Program-made: the position numbers and the translations under genes
From: Candidatus Acutalibacter stercorigallinarum
Lineage (GTDB): Bacteria > Bacillota > Clostridia > Oscillospirales > Acutalibacteraceae
Assembly (NCBI GenBank): GCA_019112625.1
Contig: DXIW01000048.1
Span: 1-33,434 of the forward strand
Length of the DNA stretch: 33,434 nt
Reading direction: 5' to 3'
The notes under the pieces: generated by a model
Database searches by the model: none
What the model was told of the DNA's origin: nothing
The model's input: only the letters and a program-made list of their open reading frames with translations
Part shown: positions 13,839 to 22,024 of the stretch, one piece after another
How the letters are laid out: each line of letters begins with the position of its first letter
How positions within the stretch are numbered: position 1 is the stretch's first letter

Positions 13839-14951
13839 TTAGTTGAGGAAAGTCTTTTCGGTCTCTTTGTCGAACAGGTGCATCTTGTTCAGGTCGAAAG
13901 CGATCTGGCACTTGTCGCCGGACTTGGCGGTGGAGGTGGGCTCCACGCGGGCGGTAACAGCGCTGCCCTCGCAGTTGAGGTACAGGTAGGTCTCAGCGCC
14001 CATCAGCTCGGTGACTTCCACGTCGGCCGTGACATGGGCGCCGCCGACCTTGGCGATGAATTCGGGCTCGTCATGGACATCCTCGGGACGGATGCCGAAC
14101 ACGATCTCCTTGCCCACATAGTCGGCGATGGAGGTGCCCTCAGCCTTCTTGGCGGGCACTTTGATGGTGCACTTACCGAAGGTGACGGTGTAGTCGTTGC
14201 CATCCTTGCCCAGGGTGCCGTCGATGAAGTTCATCTGGGGAGAGCCCATGAAGCCGGCCACAAACTCGTTTACAGGGTAGTCATACAGGTTCTGGGGAGT
14301 ATCGACCTGCTGGATGAAGCCGTCCTTCATGACCACGATGCGGTCGCCCATGGTCATAGCCTCGGTCTGGTCGTGGGTAACGTAGATGAAGGTGGTGCCC
14401 AGCTTCTTATGCAGCTTGGCGATCTCGGTTCTCATCTGGGCACGCAGCTTGGCGTCCAGGTTGGAGAGGGGCTCGTCCAGGAGGAAGACCTTGGGGTCAC
14501 GGACGATGGCACGGCCCAGGGCAACACGCTGCCGCTGGCCGCCGGACAGAGCCTTGGGCTTACGGTCCAGCAGGTGGGAGATGTCCAGGATGCGGGCAGC
14601 CTCTTCCACGCGGCGCTTGATCTCATCCTTGGGGGTCTTGCGCAGCTTCAGGCCGAAGGCCATGTTGTCGTACACAGTCATGTGGGGGTACAGGGCGTAG
14701 TTCTGGAACACCATGGCGATATCGCGGTCCTTGGGGGCAATATCGTTGGAGAGGGTGTCGCCGATGTACAGCTCGCCCTTGCTGATCTCTTCCAGGCCGG
14801 CGATCATCCGCAGGGTGGTGGACTTACCGCAGCCAGAAGGCCCTACCAGGATGATGAACTCCTGGTCCTTGATCTCCAGATTGAAGTCGGAGACAGCGGT
14901 CACACCGCCAGAGTAGATTTTATAGATATTCTTTAGAGTTACGCTTGCCAT
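13839..14951 (-). CDS. ugpC: Sugar ABC transporter ATP-binding protein, MsmK/UgpC type
   Basis: ATG 14951 has AGGAGG nine bases upstream. The 370-residue protein has an ABC ATPase domain (Walker A GPSGCGKST, Q-loop FQNYALYP, signature LSGGQRQR, Walker B VFLLDEPLSNLD, H-loop THDQ) and a C-terminal MOI/TOBE regulatory domain (residues 235-370, with FGIRPEDVHDEP and VEVTELMGAETYLY). This is the CUT1 class energising subunit. It stands alone with its own promoter and terminator and no permease or binding protein beside it, as for MsmX/MsmK proteins that serve several sugar importers. Codon use is less GC-biased than its neighbours and the ribosome site is strong, suggesting high expression. The symbol msmK would be equally fitting. 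Confidence 0.9.
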   Translation of the reverse strand: MASVTLKNIYKIYSGGVTAVSDFNLEIKDQEFIILVGPSGCGKSTTLRMIAGLEEISKGELYIGDTLSNDIAPKDRDIAMVFQNYALYPHMTVYDNMAFGLKLRKTPKDEIKRRVEEAARILDISHLLDRKPKALSGGQRQRVALGRAIVRDPKVFLLDEPLSNLDAKLRAQMRTEIAKLHKKLGTTFIYVTHDQTEAMTMGDRIVVMKDGFIQQVDTPQNLYDYPVNEFVAGFMGSPQMNFIDGTLGKDGNDYTVTFGKCTIKVPAKKAEGTSIADYVGKEIVFGIRPEDVHDEPEFIAKVGGAHVTADVEVTELMGAETYLYLNCEGSAVTARVEPTSTAKSGDKCQIAFDLNKMHLFDKETEKTFLN

Positions 14952-15020
14952 TCAGAAATTCCTCCTGTTTCTACGCACCGCTGCCGGGAACCCCACAACG
15001 GACGATTTTTTATTGACATA

Positions 15021-15048
15021 AGTATAGCAGATTCCCGCGGGCCTGCAA
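15021..15048 (-). promoter_or_regulatory. Promoter of the MsmK/UgpC-like gene
   Basis: On the minus strand TTGCAG (15043-15048), 16-bp spacer, TGC-TATACT (TATACT at 15021-15026), an extended -10. The leader is about 65 nt. Confidence 0.65.
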
Positions 15049-15190
15049 ATACCGCAATTACCCAAACTTTTTTCCCCTGGTTTATGGAGAACCCCTAAAT
15101 GGCAAAAGCATGTGACCAAAGAACTTTTCCCTCTTTTAGGTAGAATCTCCAAAACACAAAAAACGGGCCCAGTTTCTGTGGATTTTCGAC

Positions 15191-15898
15191 TTAGGAAAAG
15201 ACGGAGGCGGCCTCCTCCTCGCTGAGCAGGCGGCACTCCCCCGGCCCCAATTCCGGGTCCAGCACCAGGCCGCCCACGGCCAGCCGCCTGAGCTCCAGCA
15301 CCCGGTTCCCGGTGGCCTCAAACATCCGCTTCACCTGGTGGAATTTCCCCTCCCGGATCTCCACCAGGGCCACGGGCCTTCCCCCCTCCTCCCCGCTCCA
15401 CAGCCGGGCCGGGGCGAATTGTAGCTCCCCCCGGCGGATGCCCGCGGCGAAGGCCTCCACATCCTCCTGGGTGACGGGGCGCTCTGTCACCGCCTGGTAC
15501 CGCTTGTACACGTGGCTTTTGGGGACCAGCATCCGGTGGGCGAAGTCCCCGTCGTCGGTGATGAGCAGCAGCCCGGTGGTGTCCTTATCCAGGCGGCCCG
15601 CAGGGAACAGCCTCCGCCGCTGCAGGTCCGGGGGCAGCAGGTCCAGCACTGTGGGGGTGTGCTTGTCCTCTGTGGCGGAGAGCACCCCCGTGGGCTTGTT
15701 CATCATAATGTAGAGGTGCTTCCGGTAGGCCACCTCCCGCCCGTCCACAGCCACCCGGTCCAGGGCGGGGTCCAGCTTCTGGGCGGGGTCCTTTGCTGTC
15801 TGGCCGTTGACGGTCACCGCCCCGCCGCGCACCAGCCGGGCAGCCTCCTTCCGGCTGCCGATATTTTGTGACACCAGGAATTTATCCAGCCGTTCCAC
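15191..15898 (-). CDS. rsuA: 16S rRNA pseudouridine(516) synthase family, RsuA-like
   Basis: Two GTG starts are possible (15904 and 15898). I prefer 15898 (product MERLDKFLVSQNIGSRKEAAR) because GGGGAG lies seven bases upstream of it. The 235-residue protein has an N-terminal S4 RNA-binding domain (about residues 1-60, ending VAVDGREV) and the RsuA/RluB/E/F catalytic domain with NKPTGVLSATED, the catalytic-Asp motif GRLDKDTTGLLLITDDG and EGKFHQVKRMFEATGNRVLELRR (in two parts KFHQVKRMF and VLELRRLAVG). It isomerises a uridine in rRNA, most likely U516 of 16S given its RsuA-like length and motifs, although RluB-type 23S activity cannot be excluded. Confidence 0.88.
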   Translation of the reverse strand: MERLDKFLVSQNIGSRKEAARLVRGGAVTVNGQTAKDPAQKLDPALDRVAVDGREVAYRKHLYIMMNKPTGVLSATEDKHTPTVLDLLPPDLQRRRLFPAGRLDKDTTGLLLITDDGDFAHRMLVPKSHVYKRYQAVTERPVTQEDVEAFAAGIRRGELQFAPARLWSGEEGGRPVALVEIREGKFHQVKRMFEATGNRVLELRRLAVGGLVLDPELGPGECRLLSEEEAASVFS

Positions 15899-15968
15899 CG
15901 GCACTCTCCCCTTTCTCTATCCACGGAAAGCCACGGCGGGGTAAAACCCGGCCGCGGCTGCCGTATGT

Positions 15969-16607
15969 TCAATCGGTGGGGTACGCCTCCTCCGGGAGGG
16001 GTTCCCCCGCGGTGGACTCCACCGCCTGGCTCGCGGCGCTTTCCACCTGGCTTGCCTGTTCCGCCGCGGAGCTCCCTCCCCCTTCGCCGGGGGCGCTCTC
16101 CGCCTGGCTCACTTCCGGCTGGCTCTCCTGGGCGGCGCTGCCGGTCTCGCCGTAGCGGGCGCTGTCCGGGGCAAAGCCGTGCATAAAGCCGTCGATCTCC
16201 CCGCAGGCCACGTCGCCGCCGATGATAAGATCGCCCTGGACCAGGAGGGTGGCGTACACCTCGTCCTCCTCCGGGTAGTTGGTGATCTTATACTTATATT
16301 GGGTGCAGACCTGCCCGGCGTAGGGCTCCAGGTCGAACCCCTGGGCCTTCTGCATGGCGTTGTAAGCGGTGTACACGTCGCTGAACTCCGCGGGGATCAT
16401 CACCTCACGGGTCTCGGCGGCCTGGGGCTCCACCTGCCAGCCAAAGGACTGGAGGAAGGCCACCCGCTGTTCCTCGGTGCCCCCTAAGATCTCCTTCTGC
16501 TCCGCCTCCGGGCCGCCCCGCAGGAAGAGGCAGGCGCCCACCACAATCACAGCCAGCAGGAGGAAAGCCAGGATGCGTTTCTTGTTCGCTTTAACTGATA
16601 CGACCAT
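15969..16607 (-). CDS. DUF4830 domain-containing membrane-anchored protein
   Basis: ATG 16607 is preceded by GGGACGGTGGAAG. The 212-residue protein has a short basic N-terminus, one TM anchor (about residues 11-29, ILAFLLLAVIVVGACLFL), then the DUF4830 domain (about 40-138: VAFLQSFGWQVEPQ, EVMIPAEFSDVYTAYNAMQKAQGFDL, YKYKITNYPEE, LLVQGDLIIGGDVAC). The last 60 residues are a low-complexity Ser/Ala/Glu/Gln tail. DUF4830 proteins are common in Oscillospiraceae and other Clostridia and are of unknown function; with this topology the domain should be extracytoplasmic. It lies between rsuA and the PPTase gene on the same strand, with short gaps that allow co-transcription. Confidence 0.85.
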   Translation of the reverse strand: MVVSVKANKKRILAFLLLAVIVVGACLFLRGGPEAEQKEILGGTEEQRVAFLQSFGWQVEPQAAETREVMIPAEFSDVYTAYNAMQKAQGFDLEPYAGQVCTQYKYKITNYPEEDEVYATLLVQGDLIIGGDVACGEIDGFMHGFAPDSARYGETGSAAQESQPEVSQAESAPGEGGGSSAAEQASQVESAASQAVESTAGEPLPEEAYPTD

Positions 16608-16677
16608 CTTCCACCGTCCCTCTCTGTTTGTTCCTGTGGCATAGATATGAGGGAGGCGGGACAGATATGAACCCTTT

Positions 16678-17265
16678 CTAGGAAAGGGGGAGCTCGCTGG
16701 GGTCCACGAAACAGAGCTGGGAGAAAGCGTGGCCTCTGGCAGCGGCGGACACCACGAAGCCGCCCTCCAGGAAAAACTGGGACAGGGCCACTTGGGAACC
16801 GGCGGAGCGGGGCTCCCCCTCCGGGAAGGTGAAGGCGGCGTTTTGAAATCCCATAGCGATGCCCTGGCCCTCCAGCTTCATCACGCTCTCCTTCAGGGTC
16901 CACAGGGCGGTCAGGTCCCGGGCCGGGTCTGGGGAGGCCGCCAGCCAGGCCGCCTCTTCCTTTGTGCAGATGCGCCGTGCAAGGCGCGGGGAAAAGGGCC
17001 GGGGGCCCTCGGCGTCTACGCCCACCTCATCGGTGTGGAGGCAGCAGCACACCAGCCCCGGGCAGTGGGAGAGGCTGAAGTGGACGGGCGCCCCCACAAA
17101 ATAGGGCTTACCGTGGGGGCCCTTTCCCATGGGGAGGGTGTCCAGCTCCAGGCCGTATTCCCGCTGCAGGGCCAGCCGGAGGAGCCCCCGGGCCAGCTGG
17201 CGTTGTAGAGAAGCCTCCTCCCGGCGGGAGGAAAACCTCTGCCCATATCGCACCGCGTAAATCAA
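16678..17265 (-). CDS. 4'-phosphopantetheinyl transferase, Sfp type
   Basis: The start is TTG 17265 (product MIYAVRYGQRFSSRREE), with AAGGTGG eight bases upstream and a promoter -10 at 17287-17292 that leaves only a 15-nt leader; no ATG is in frame. The 195-residue protein has the Sfp/Gsp fold motifs: GKPYFVGAPVHFSLSHC, the Mg-binding VGVDAEGPRPF and WTLKESVMKLEGQG with the W-x-x-KE-x-x-K motif. It transfers 4'-phosphopantetheine from CoA to carrier proteins. Sfp-type enzymes usually serve PKS/NRPS or surfactin-like systems; it could also serve acyl carrier protein if no AcpS is present. No carrier-protein gene is nearby. It is divergent from the MATE exporter. Confidence 0.87.
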   Translation of the reverse strand: MIYAVRYGQRFSSRREEASLQRQLARGLLRLALQREYGLELDTLPMGKGPHGKPYFVGAPVHFSLSHCPGLVCCCLHTDEVGVDAEGPRPFSPRLARRICTKEEAAWLAASPDPARDLTALWTLKESVMKLEGQGIAMGFQNAAFTFPEGEPRSAGSQVALSQFFLEGGFVVSAAARGHAFSQLCFVDPSELPLS

Positions 17266-17286
17266 AGCGCATCCCACCTTTCCGCC

Positions 17287-17315
17287 ATTATACCATAAAG
17301 CGGGCGGGAGCGCAA
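17287..17315 (-). promoter_or_regulatory. PPTase gene promoter
   Basis: On the minus strand TTGCGC (17310-17315), 17-bp spacer and extended TGG-TATAAT (TATAAT at 17287-17292). Confidence 0.65.
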
Positions 17316-17334
17316 AAAGATCCTCCCCTCCTCG

Positions 17335-17363
17335 TTGACATTTCCCCTTTTTCCTGTTAAAAT
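17335..17363 (+). promoter_or_regulatory. MATE gene promoter
   Basis: TTGACA (17335-17340), 17-bp spacer, TAAAAT (17358-17363). It is back to back with the PPTase promoter. The leader to TTG 17530 is about 160 nt and contains an 8-bp hairpin, GGGCAGCC/GGCTGTCC, near 17457-17480. Confidence 0.75.
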
Positions 17364-17529
17364 CTCCCTGTTTTCCAGAGAAGAAGGAGGAACTGCACAA
17401 GGGCCCGCTCCCGCCGGAAGGCGGCGGTGGAATCGCTCCCCCTCTCCCGTTCCCCGGGCAGCCCCGGCGGAACGGCTGTCCGCCCCGCTGTTTCCGCACA
17501 AGTCGTATTTTGAGGAGGTCTGGTTTCCC

Positions 17530-18885
17530 TTGCAAGCCGCAAACAAAAATTTTTACCGTTCCTTTTTCGCCATCGTCATCCCCATCGCCATCCAAAATCT
17601 TATCAACTCCGCTGTGGGTATGGCCGATACCACCATGCTGGGCCTGGTGAGCCAAACCGCCATGGCCTCCAGCTCCCTGGCCGGGCAGATCCATTTCCTG
17701 CTGAATATGGTCTACGGCGGCCTGGCGGCGGGCATCACCATGCTGGCCGCCCAGTACTGGGGGCGCAAAAACCTGGCCGCCATCGAGCACATCCTGGCCA
17801 TCGGCGTCAAACTGGCCGTGGCGGTGGGCCTGGTCTTTTTTGTGGGGACCGTATTCTTCCCCCAGGCCCTGATGCGCATCTACACCAACGACCCCGCCAT
17901 GATCGAGGCCGGGGCCCAGTACCTGAACACCGTGGGCTGGTCCTACCTGTTTATGGGCTTCTCCCACCCCTATCTCAGCGTGATGAAGAGCATTGAGCGG
18001 GTCAAGGTCAGCACCCTCATCAACTCCTCCGCCCTGCTGGGCAACATCGTCCTCAACGCGGTGTTCATTTTCGGCTGGATTCCCGGGGTGCCGCCCATGG
18101 GCATCCGCGGCGTGGCCCTGGCCACCGTCATCTCCCGGGTGATCGAGCTGGCCCTGTGCCTCATCGATGGCCGCCGGGTAAAGCAACTGCGGCTGCGCCC
18201 GGGCCTGTTCCTCCTGCACAACAAGGTGCTGTGGCATGACTTCATCCGCTATTCCCTGCCCGCCATCGGCAACGAGTTTGTATGGGGGCTGGCCTACTCC
18301 ATGTACTCGGTGATCATGGGCCGCCTGGGCGAGGACCTGGTGGCCGCCAACTCCATTGTCTCCAACATCCGGAACCTGGCTTCGGTGCTGGGCTTCGGCG
18401 TGGCCAACGGCGCGGCGATCCTCCTGGGGAAAACCATCGGCGTCGGGGATATGGCCGGGGCGGAGCGGGACGCCAAGCGCCTGCTTTGGCTGACCTTCGC
18501 CGCCTCCCTCTTGGGCAGCGCGGTGATCCTGGGGGTCCACCCCTTCCTGGCCTCCGCCCTGAGCCTCACCGACCAGGCCAGGGAATACCTGCAGCTCATG
18601 GTGTGGATCAGCGCGGTCTATGTGGTGGGGCCCACCATGAACACCTGCTGGATCTGCGGCATTTTCCGGGCCGGGGGCGACTCCCGCTTCGGCTTCCTCT
18701 GCGATATTATCGACATGTGGGGCGTGTTTGTGCCCCTGGGCTTTTTGGTAGCCTTTGTGTTCCAGCTGCCGCCCATGGCTGTCTATTGTATCCTCAGCCT
18801 GGACGAGTTTGCGAAGATGCCCGTCGTCTATCACCGTTACCGCCAGAAAAAATGGCTGCGGAATATTACAAGGGATGTCGCCTGA
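17530..18885 (+). CDS. MATE-family multidrug/cation antiporter
   Basis: I use TTG 17530 (product MQAANKNFYRSFFAIVIPIAIQ), with AGGAGG at 17513-17518; the longer frame from 17335 begins inside the promoter. The 451-residue protein has about 12 TM helices in the two six-helix halves typical of MATE proteins. Recognisable segments include IQNLINSAVGMADTTMLG in TM1-2, GGLAAGITMLAAQYWGRK, and in the second half FVWGLAYSMYSVIMGRLG. MATE proteins export cationic drugs or metabolites in exchange for Na+ or H+. The fold matches the NorM/DinF-like branch seen widely in gut Clostridia; the substrate cannot be told from sequence. It has its own promoter and a strong terminator. Confidence 0.9.
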   Translation: MQAANKNFYRSFFAIVIPIAIQNLINSAVGMADTTMLGLVSQTAMASSSLAGQIHFLLNMVYGGLAAGITMLAAQYWGRKNLAAIEHILAIGVKLAVAVGLVFFVGTVFFPQALMRIYTNDPAMIEAGAQYLNTVGWSYLFMGFSHPYLSVMKSIERVKVSTLINSSALLGNIVLNAVFIFGWIPGVPPMGIRGVALATVISRVIELALCLIDGRRVKQLRLRPGLFLLHNKVLWHDFIRYSLPAIGNEFVWGLAYSMYSVIMGRLGEDLVAANSIVSNIRNLASVLGFGVANGAAILLGKTIGVGDMAGAERDAKRLLWLTFAASLLGSAVILGVHPFLASALSLTDQAREYLQLMVWISAVYVVGPTMNTCWICGIFRAGGDSRFGFLCDIIDMWGVFVPLGFLVAFVFQLPPMAVYCILSLDEFAKMPVVYHRYRQKKWLRNITRDVA

Positions 18886-18891
18886 CACAGA

Positions 18892-18932
18892 AAAACAGAG
18901 GGGCGTTTTGGCTCCCTCTGTTTTCTTTTTTT
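18892..18932 (+). terminator. Terminator of the MATE gene
   Basis: AAAACAGAGGG (18892-18902) pairs with CCCTCTGTTTT (18914-18924), followed by CTTTTTTT. Confidence 0.9.
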
Positions 18933-18950
18933 GATACTGCCGTGAAATAC

Positions 18951-18983
18951 AGAAAGGCTGTGAGTTTCCTCACAGCCTTTCTT
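18951..18983. terminator. Hairpin terminator between MATE and ppdK genes
   Basis: A perfect 14-bp stem, AGAAAGGCTGTGAG (18951-18964) with CTCACAGCCTTTCT (18969-18982), loop TTTC. It probably ends minus-strand ppdK transcription (gene end at 19030) and backs up the plus-strand terminator. Confidence 0.75.
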
Positions 18984-19029
18984 ACTTGGAGCTAGGCCCC
19001 AAGCCTGTTCAGCGAAGCCTCACGCGCAA

Positions 19030-21666
19030 TTACTTGCGGGGGTTCTTGATGGCGGCCTGAGCGGCAGCCAGACGGGCGATCGGCACGCGGAAGGGAGAGC
19101 AGGACACGTAGGTCAGGCCCACGTTGTGGCAGAACTCGATGGTGGTCGGGTCGCCGCCGTGCTCGCCGCAGATGCCCAGGATGATGTCGGGACGGGTAGC
19201 GCGGCCCTTCTCGGAAGCCATCTTCACCAGCTGGCCAACGCCTTCCTGGTCCAAACGGGCGAAGGGATCGTTCTCGTAGATCTTGTTCTCGTAGTAGGCG
19301 TTCAGGAACTTGCCTGCGTCGTCACGAGAGAAGCCGAAGGTCATCTGGGTCAGGTCGTTGGTACCGAAGGAGAAGAACTCGGCCTCCTCGGCGATCTTGT
19401 CCGCGGTGAGAGCAGCGCGGGGGATCTCGATCATGGTGCCCACCTTGTACTTCAGGTCAACGCCGGCCTCGGCGATGATCTTGTCGGCAGTGGCGACCAC
19501 GGTCTTCTTCACGAACTTCAGCTCTTTCACGTCGCCCACCAGGGGGATCATGATCTCGGGAACGATGTTCCAGTCGGGATGAGCCTTGTTCACGTTGATA
19601 GCGGCCTTGATGACGGCCTCGGTCTGCATCTCGGCGATTTCGGGATAGGTGACGGCCAGACGGCAGCCGCGGTGACCCATCATGGGGTTGAACTCATGCA
19701 GGGAGGAGATGATGGCCTTGATCTCGTCCACAGTCTTGCCCTGGGTGTTGGCCAGCAGCTCGATGTCCTTCTCCTCGGTGGGGACGAACTCGTGCAGCGG
19801 GGGGTCCAGGAAGCGGATGTTCACGTGCTTGCCCTCGAGAGCCTCGTACAGCTGCTCGAAGTCGCCCTGCTGCATGGGCTCCAGCTTGGCCAGGGCGGCC
19901 TTGCGCTGCTCCACAGTGTCAGAGCAGATCATCTCGCGGATGGCGGCGATCCGGTCGGGATCGAAGAACATGTGCTCGGTACGGCACAGGCCGATGCCCT
20001 GGGCGCCGAAGGCCACAGCCTGCTTGGCGTCGCGGGGAGTATCGGCGTTGGTGCGGACCTCCAGCTGACGGTACTTGTCAGACAGCTTCATGATGCGGCC
20101 GAAGTAACCGCCCTCGGTGGAAGCGGGCACTGTGGGGATAGCTTCGCCGTAGATGTTGCCGGTGGTGCCGTCCAGGGAGATGTAATCGCCCTCGTGGTAC
20201 TCGCGGCCAGCCAGGGTGAAGCGCTTGTTGGCCTCGTCCATGGTGATGGCGCCGCAGCCGGAAACACAGCAGGTGCCCATGCCGCGGGCCACAACGGCCG
20301 CGTGGCTGGTCATGCCGCCGCGCACGGTGAGGATGCCCTGGGCATACTGCATGCCCTCGATGTCCTCGGGAGAGGTCTCCAGACGGACCAGGACCACCTT
20401 CTCGCCGGCCTTGCCCTGCTCTACGGCGTCCTCAGCGGTGAACACGATCTTACCGCAGGCAGCGCCGGGGGAGGCAGCCAGAGCGGAGGCCACGGGAGTG
20501 GCCTTCTTCAGGGCCTCGGCGTCGAACTGGGGATGCAGCAGGGCGTCCAGCTGCTTGGGGTCCAGCATCAGCAGGGCCTCTTCCTCAGACTTCATGCCCT
20601 CGTCGATCAGATCGCAGGCGATCTTGATGGCAGCCTGGGGAGTACGCTTGCCGTTACGGGTCTGCAGCATGTAGAGCTTGCCGTTCTCCACGGTGAACTC
20701 CATGTCCTGCATGTCGTGATAATGGCTCTCCAGCAGGTTGCAGACTTCCTGGAACTGCTTGAAGGCCTCGGGGAACTTCTCAGCCATCTGGGAGATGGGC
20801 ATGGGGGTACGGATGCCGGCCACCACGTCCTCGCCCTGGGCGTTGGTCAAAAACTCGCCGAACAGGGCCTTCTCGCCAGTGGCGGGGTTACGGGTAAAGG
20901 CCACGCCGGTGCCGCAGTCGTCGCCCATGTTGCCGAAGGCCATCATCTGGACGTTGACAGCGGTGCCCCAGGAATAGGGGATCTCGTTCATCATACGGTA
21001 GACGTTGGCGCGGGGGTTGTCCCAAGAACGGAACACGGCCTTCACGGCGCCCATCAGCTGCTCCTTGGGGTCGGTGGGGAAGTCGGTGCCGATCTTCTCT
21101 TTGTACTCGGCCTTGAACTGCTCCGCCAGCTCCTTCAGGTCGTCGGCAGTCAGCTCCGTATCCTGGGTGACGCCGCGGCTCTCTTTCATCTTGTCAATGA
21201 GCTCTTCAAAATACTTCTTGCCCACTTCCATGACCACGTCGGAGTACATCTGGATGAATCTCCGGTAGCAGTCGTAGGCCCAGCGGGCGTTGCCGGACTT
21301 CTTCGCCATGACCTGCACGACTTCCTCGTTGAGGCCCAGGTTCAGGATGGTGTCCATCATGCCGGGCATGGAGGCCCGGGCGCCGGAACGCACGGAGACC
21401 AGCAGGGGATTTTCGGTATCGCCGAACTTCTTGCCGGTGATCTCCTCCATCTTGCCTACATACTCCATGATCTGGGCCTGGATCTCGTCGTTGATCTGAC
21501 GGCCGTCCTCATAGTACTGGGTGCAGGCTTCCGTGCTGATGGTGAAGCCCTGGGGCACGGGCAGACCGAGCTTGGTCATTTCCGCCAGGTTCGCGCCTTT
21601 GCCGCCAAGAAGCTCACGCATGGACCCGTCGCCTTCGCTGAACAGATAGACATACTTGTGGCTCAT
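19030..21666 (-). CDS. ppdK: Pyruvate, phosphate dikinase
   Basis: The 878-residue protein is full-length PPDK (the Clostridium symbiosum enzyme is 874). It has the N-terminal nucleotide-binding domain (GGKGANLAEM, GFTISTEACTQYY, SVRSGARASMPGMMDT), the phosphohistidine domain with GGMTSHAAVVARGMG and His455 at the expected position, and the C-terminal PEP/pyruvate domain with GLCRTEHMFF, MMGHRGCRL, and CGEHGGDP containing catalytic Cys833. It interconverts ATP, Pi and pyruvate with AMP, PPi and PEP in the cytoplasm; in fermentative anaerobes it works in PPi-linked glycolysis or gluconeogenesis. AGGAGG lies before ATG 21666. Its strongly selected codons suggest high expression. It is a single-gene unit with a terminator at 18951-18982. 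Confidence 0.97.
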   Translation of the reverse strand: MSHKYVYLFSEGDGSMRELLGGKGANLAEMTKLGLPVPQGFTISTEACTQYYEDGRQINDEIQAQIMEYVGKMEEITGKKFGDTENPLLVSVRSGARASMPGMMDTILNLGLNEEVVQVMAKKSGNARWAYDCYRRFIQMYSDVVMEVGKKYFEELIDKMKESRGVTQDTELTADDLKELAEQFKAEYKEKIGTDFPTDPKEQLMGAVKAVFRSWDNPRANVYRMMNEIPYSWGTAVNVQMMAFGNMGDDCGTGVAFTRNPATGEKALFGEFLTNAQGEDVVAGIRTPMPISQMAEKFPEAFKQFQEVCNLLESHYHDMQDMEFTVENGKLYMLQTRNGKRTPQAAIKIACDLIDEGMKSEEEALLMLDPKQLDALLHPQFDAEALKKATPVASALAASPGAACGKIVFTAEDAVEQGKAGEKVVLVRLETSPEDIEGMQYAQGILTVRGGMTSHAAVVARGMGTCCVSGCGAITMDEANKRFTLAGREYHEGDYISLDGTTGNIYGEAIPTVPASTEGGYFGRIMKLSDKYRQLEVRTNADTPRDAKQAVAFGAQGIGLCRTEHMFFDPDRIAAIREMICSDTVEQRKAALAKLEPMQQGDFEQLYEALEGKHVNIRFLDPPLHEFVPTEEKDIELLANTQGKTVDEIKAIISSLHEFNPMMGHRGCRLAVTYPEIAEMQTEAVIKAAINVNKAHPDWNIVPEIMIPLVGDVKELKFVKKTVVATADKIIAEAGVDLKYKVGTMIEIPRAALTADKIAEEAEFFSFGTNDLTQMTFGFSRDDAGKFLNAYYENKIYENDPFARLDQEGVGQLVKMASEKGRATRPDIILGICGEHGGDPTTIEFCHNVGLTYVSCSPFRVPIARLAAAQAAIKNPRK

Positions 21667-21776
21667 TGGTAACTACCTCCTAAATAATGTTCAACCGGAC
21701 ACGTCGGGCTCCAGGTTGACAACAAGACAGACCGTTTGGGCAGGCCGAAAGCCTGTCCCCACGGTTATCCATTTGA

Positions 21777-21785
21777 ATTATAACA
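21777..21785 (-). promoter_or_regulatory. ppdK promoter (extended -10)
   Basis: On the minus strand TGT-TATAAT (TATAAT at 21777-21782) is an extended -10; the -35 region is poor (TGGAAT at 17 bp). The roughly 100-nt leader contains hairpin CAGGC/GCCTG. Between 21790 and 21895 I see only a GC-rich hairpin (GGGGC...GCCCC near 21842-21857) and no gene. Confidence 0.45.
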
Positions 21786-21898
21786 AAGAATTCCGGAAAA
21801 TTCCATAGTAAAACACAAGAAAAATAAAGTTTTTTCCCGATGGGGCTGTACCGCCCCCGAAAAGCCCTCTTTTTTCGCCCTGGAACAGAAAGCCCCCC

Positions 21899-21927
21899 TT
21901 GCAAATGCCGGGAAAAGCTGGCATAAT
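21899..21927 (+). promoter_or_regulatory. pth-mfd promoter
   Basis: TTGCAA (21899-21904), 17-bp spacer, CATAAT (21922-21927). Transcription would start near 21934, six bases before the large leader hairpin. Confidence 0.6.
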
Positions 21928-21939
21928 AAAGGATAACGC

Positions 21940-21999
21940 CCGGCACATGGGGCTGGTACAGGCGGGGGAGACTTCTCCCCCGCCATAGCCGCGTGCCGG
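21940..21999 (+). promoter_or_regulatory. Long structured leader hairpin upstream of pth
   Basis: Three nested stems fold into one rod: CCGGCAC (21940-21946)/GTGCCGG (21993-21999), GGCT (21951-21954)/AGCC (21987-21990) and the perfect 10-bp GGCGGGGGAG (21961-21970)/CTCCCCCGCC (21975-21984) with loop ACTT. It ends just before the ribosome site GGGAAGGA. No T tract follows, so it is not a simple terminator. Confidence 0.6.
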
Positions 22000-22024
22000 A
22001 AAATAGGGAAGGACAGCAAGTTTT

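Noticed and set aside
13749-14936. 395-codon open frame on the plus strand across the MsmK/UgpC-like gene
   Set aside because: It is an antisense shadow with Gly/Val/Asp-rich sequence and no ribosome site; the minus-strand gene is unambiguous.
16623-16676. Direct repeat AGATATGA twice near the PPTase end
   Set aside because: Only 8 bp, in a 70-bp gap, with no promoter geometry around it; likely chance.
16678-18888. 736-codon minus-strand frame running from the MATE region into the PPTase gene
   Set aside because: Only its last 195 codons are a real gene. The rest is antisense to the MATE gene, and the PPTase promoter and start lie inside it.
19126-21672. 848-codon open frame on the plus strand opposite ppdK
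   Set aside because: It mirrors the biased codons of a highly expressed gene. Its composition (Gly/His/Val/Leu-rich) is like no family and ppdK is certain.
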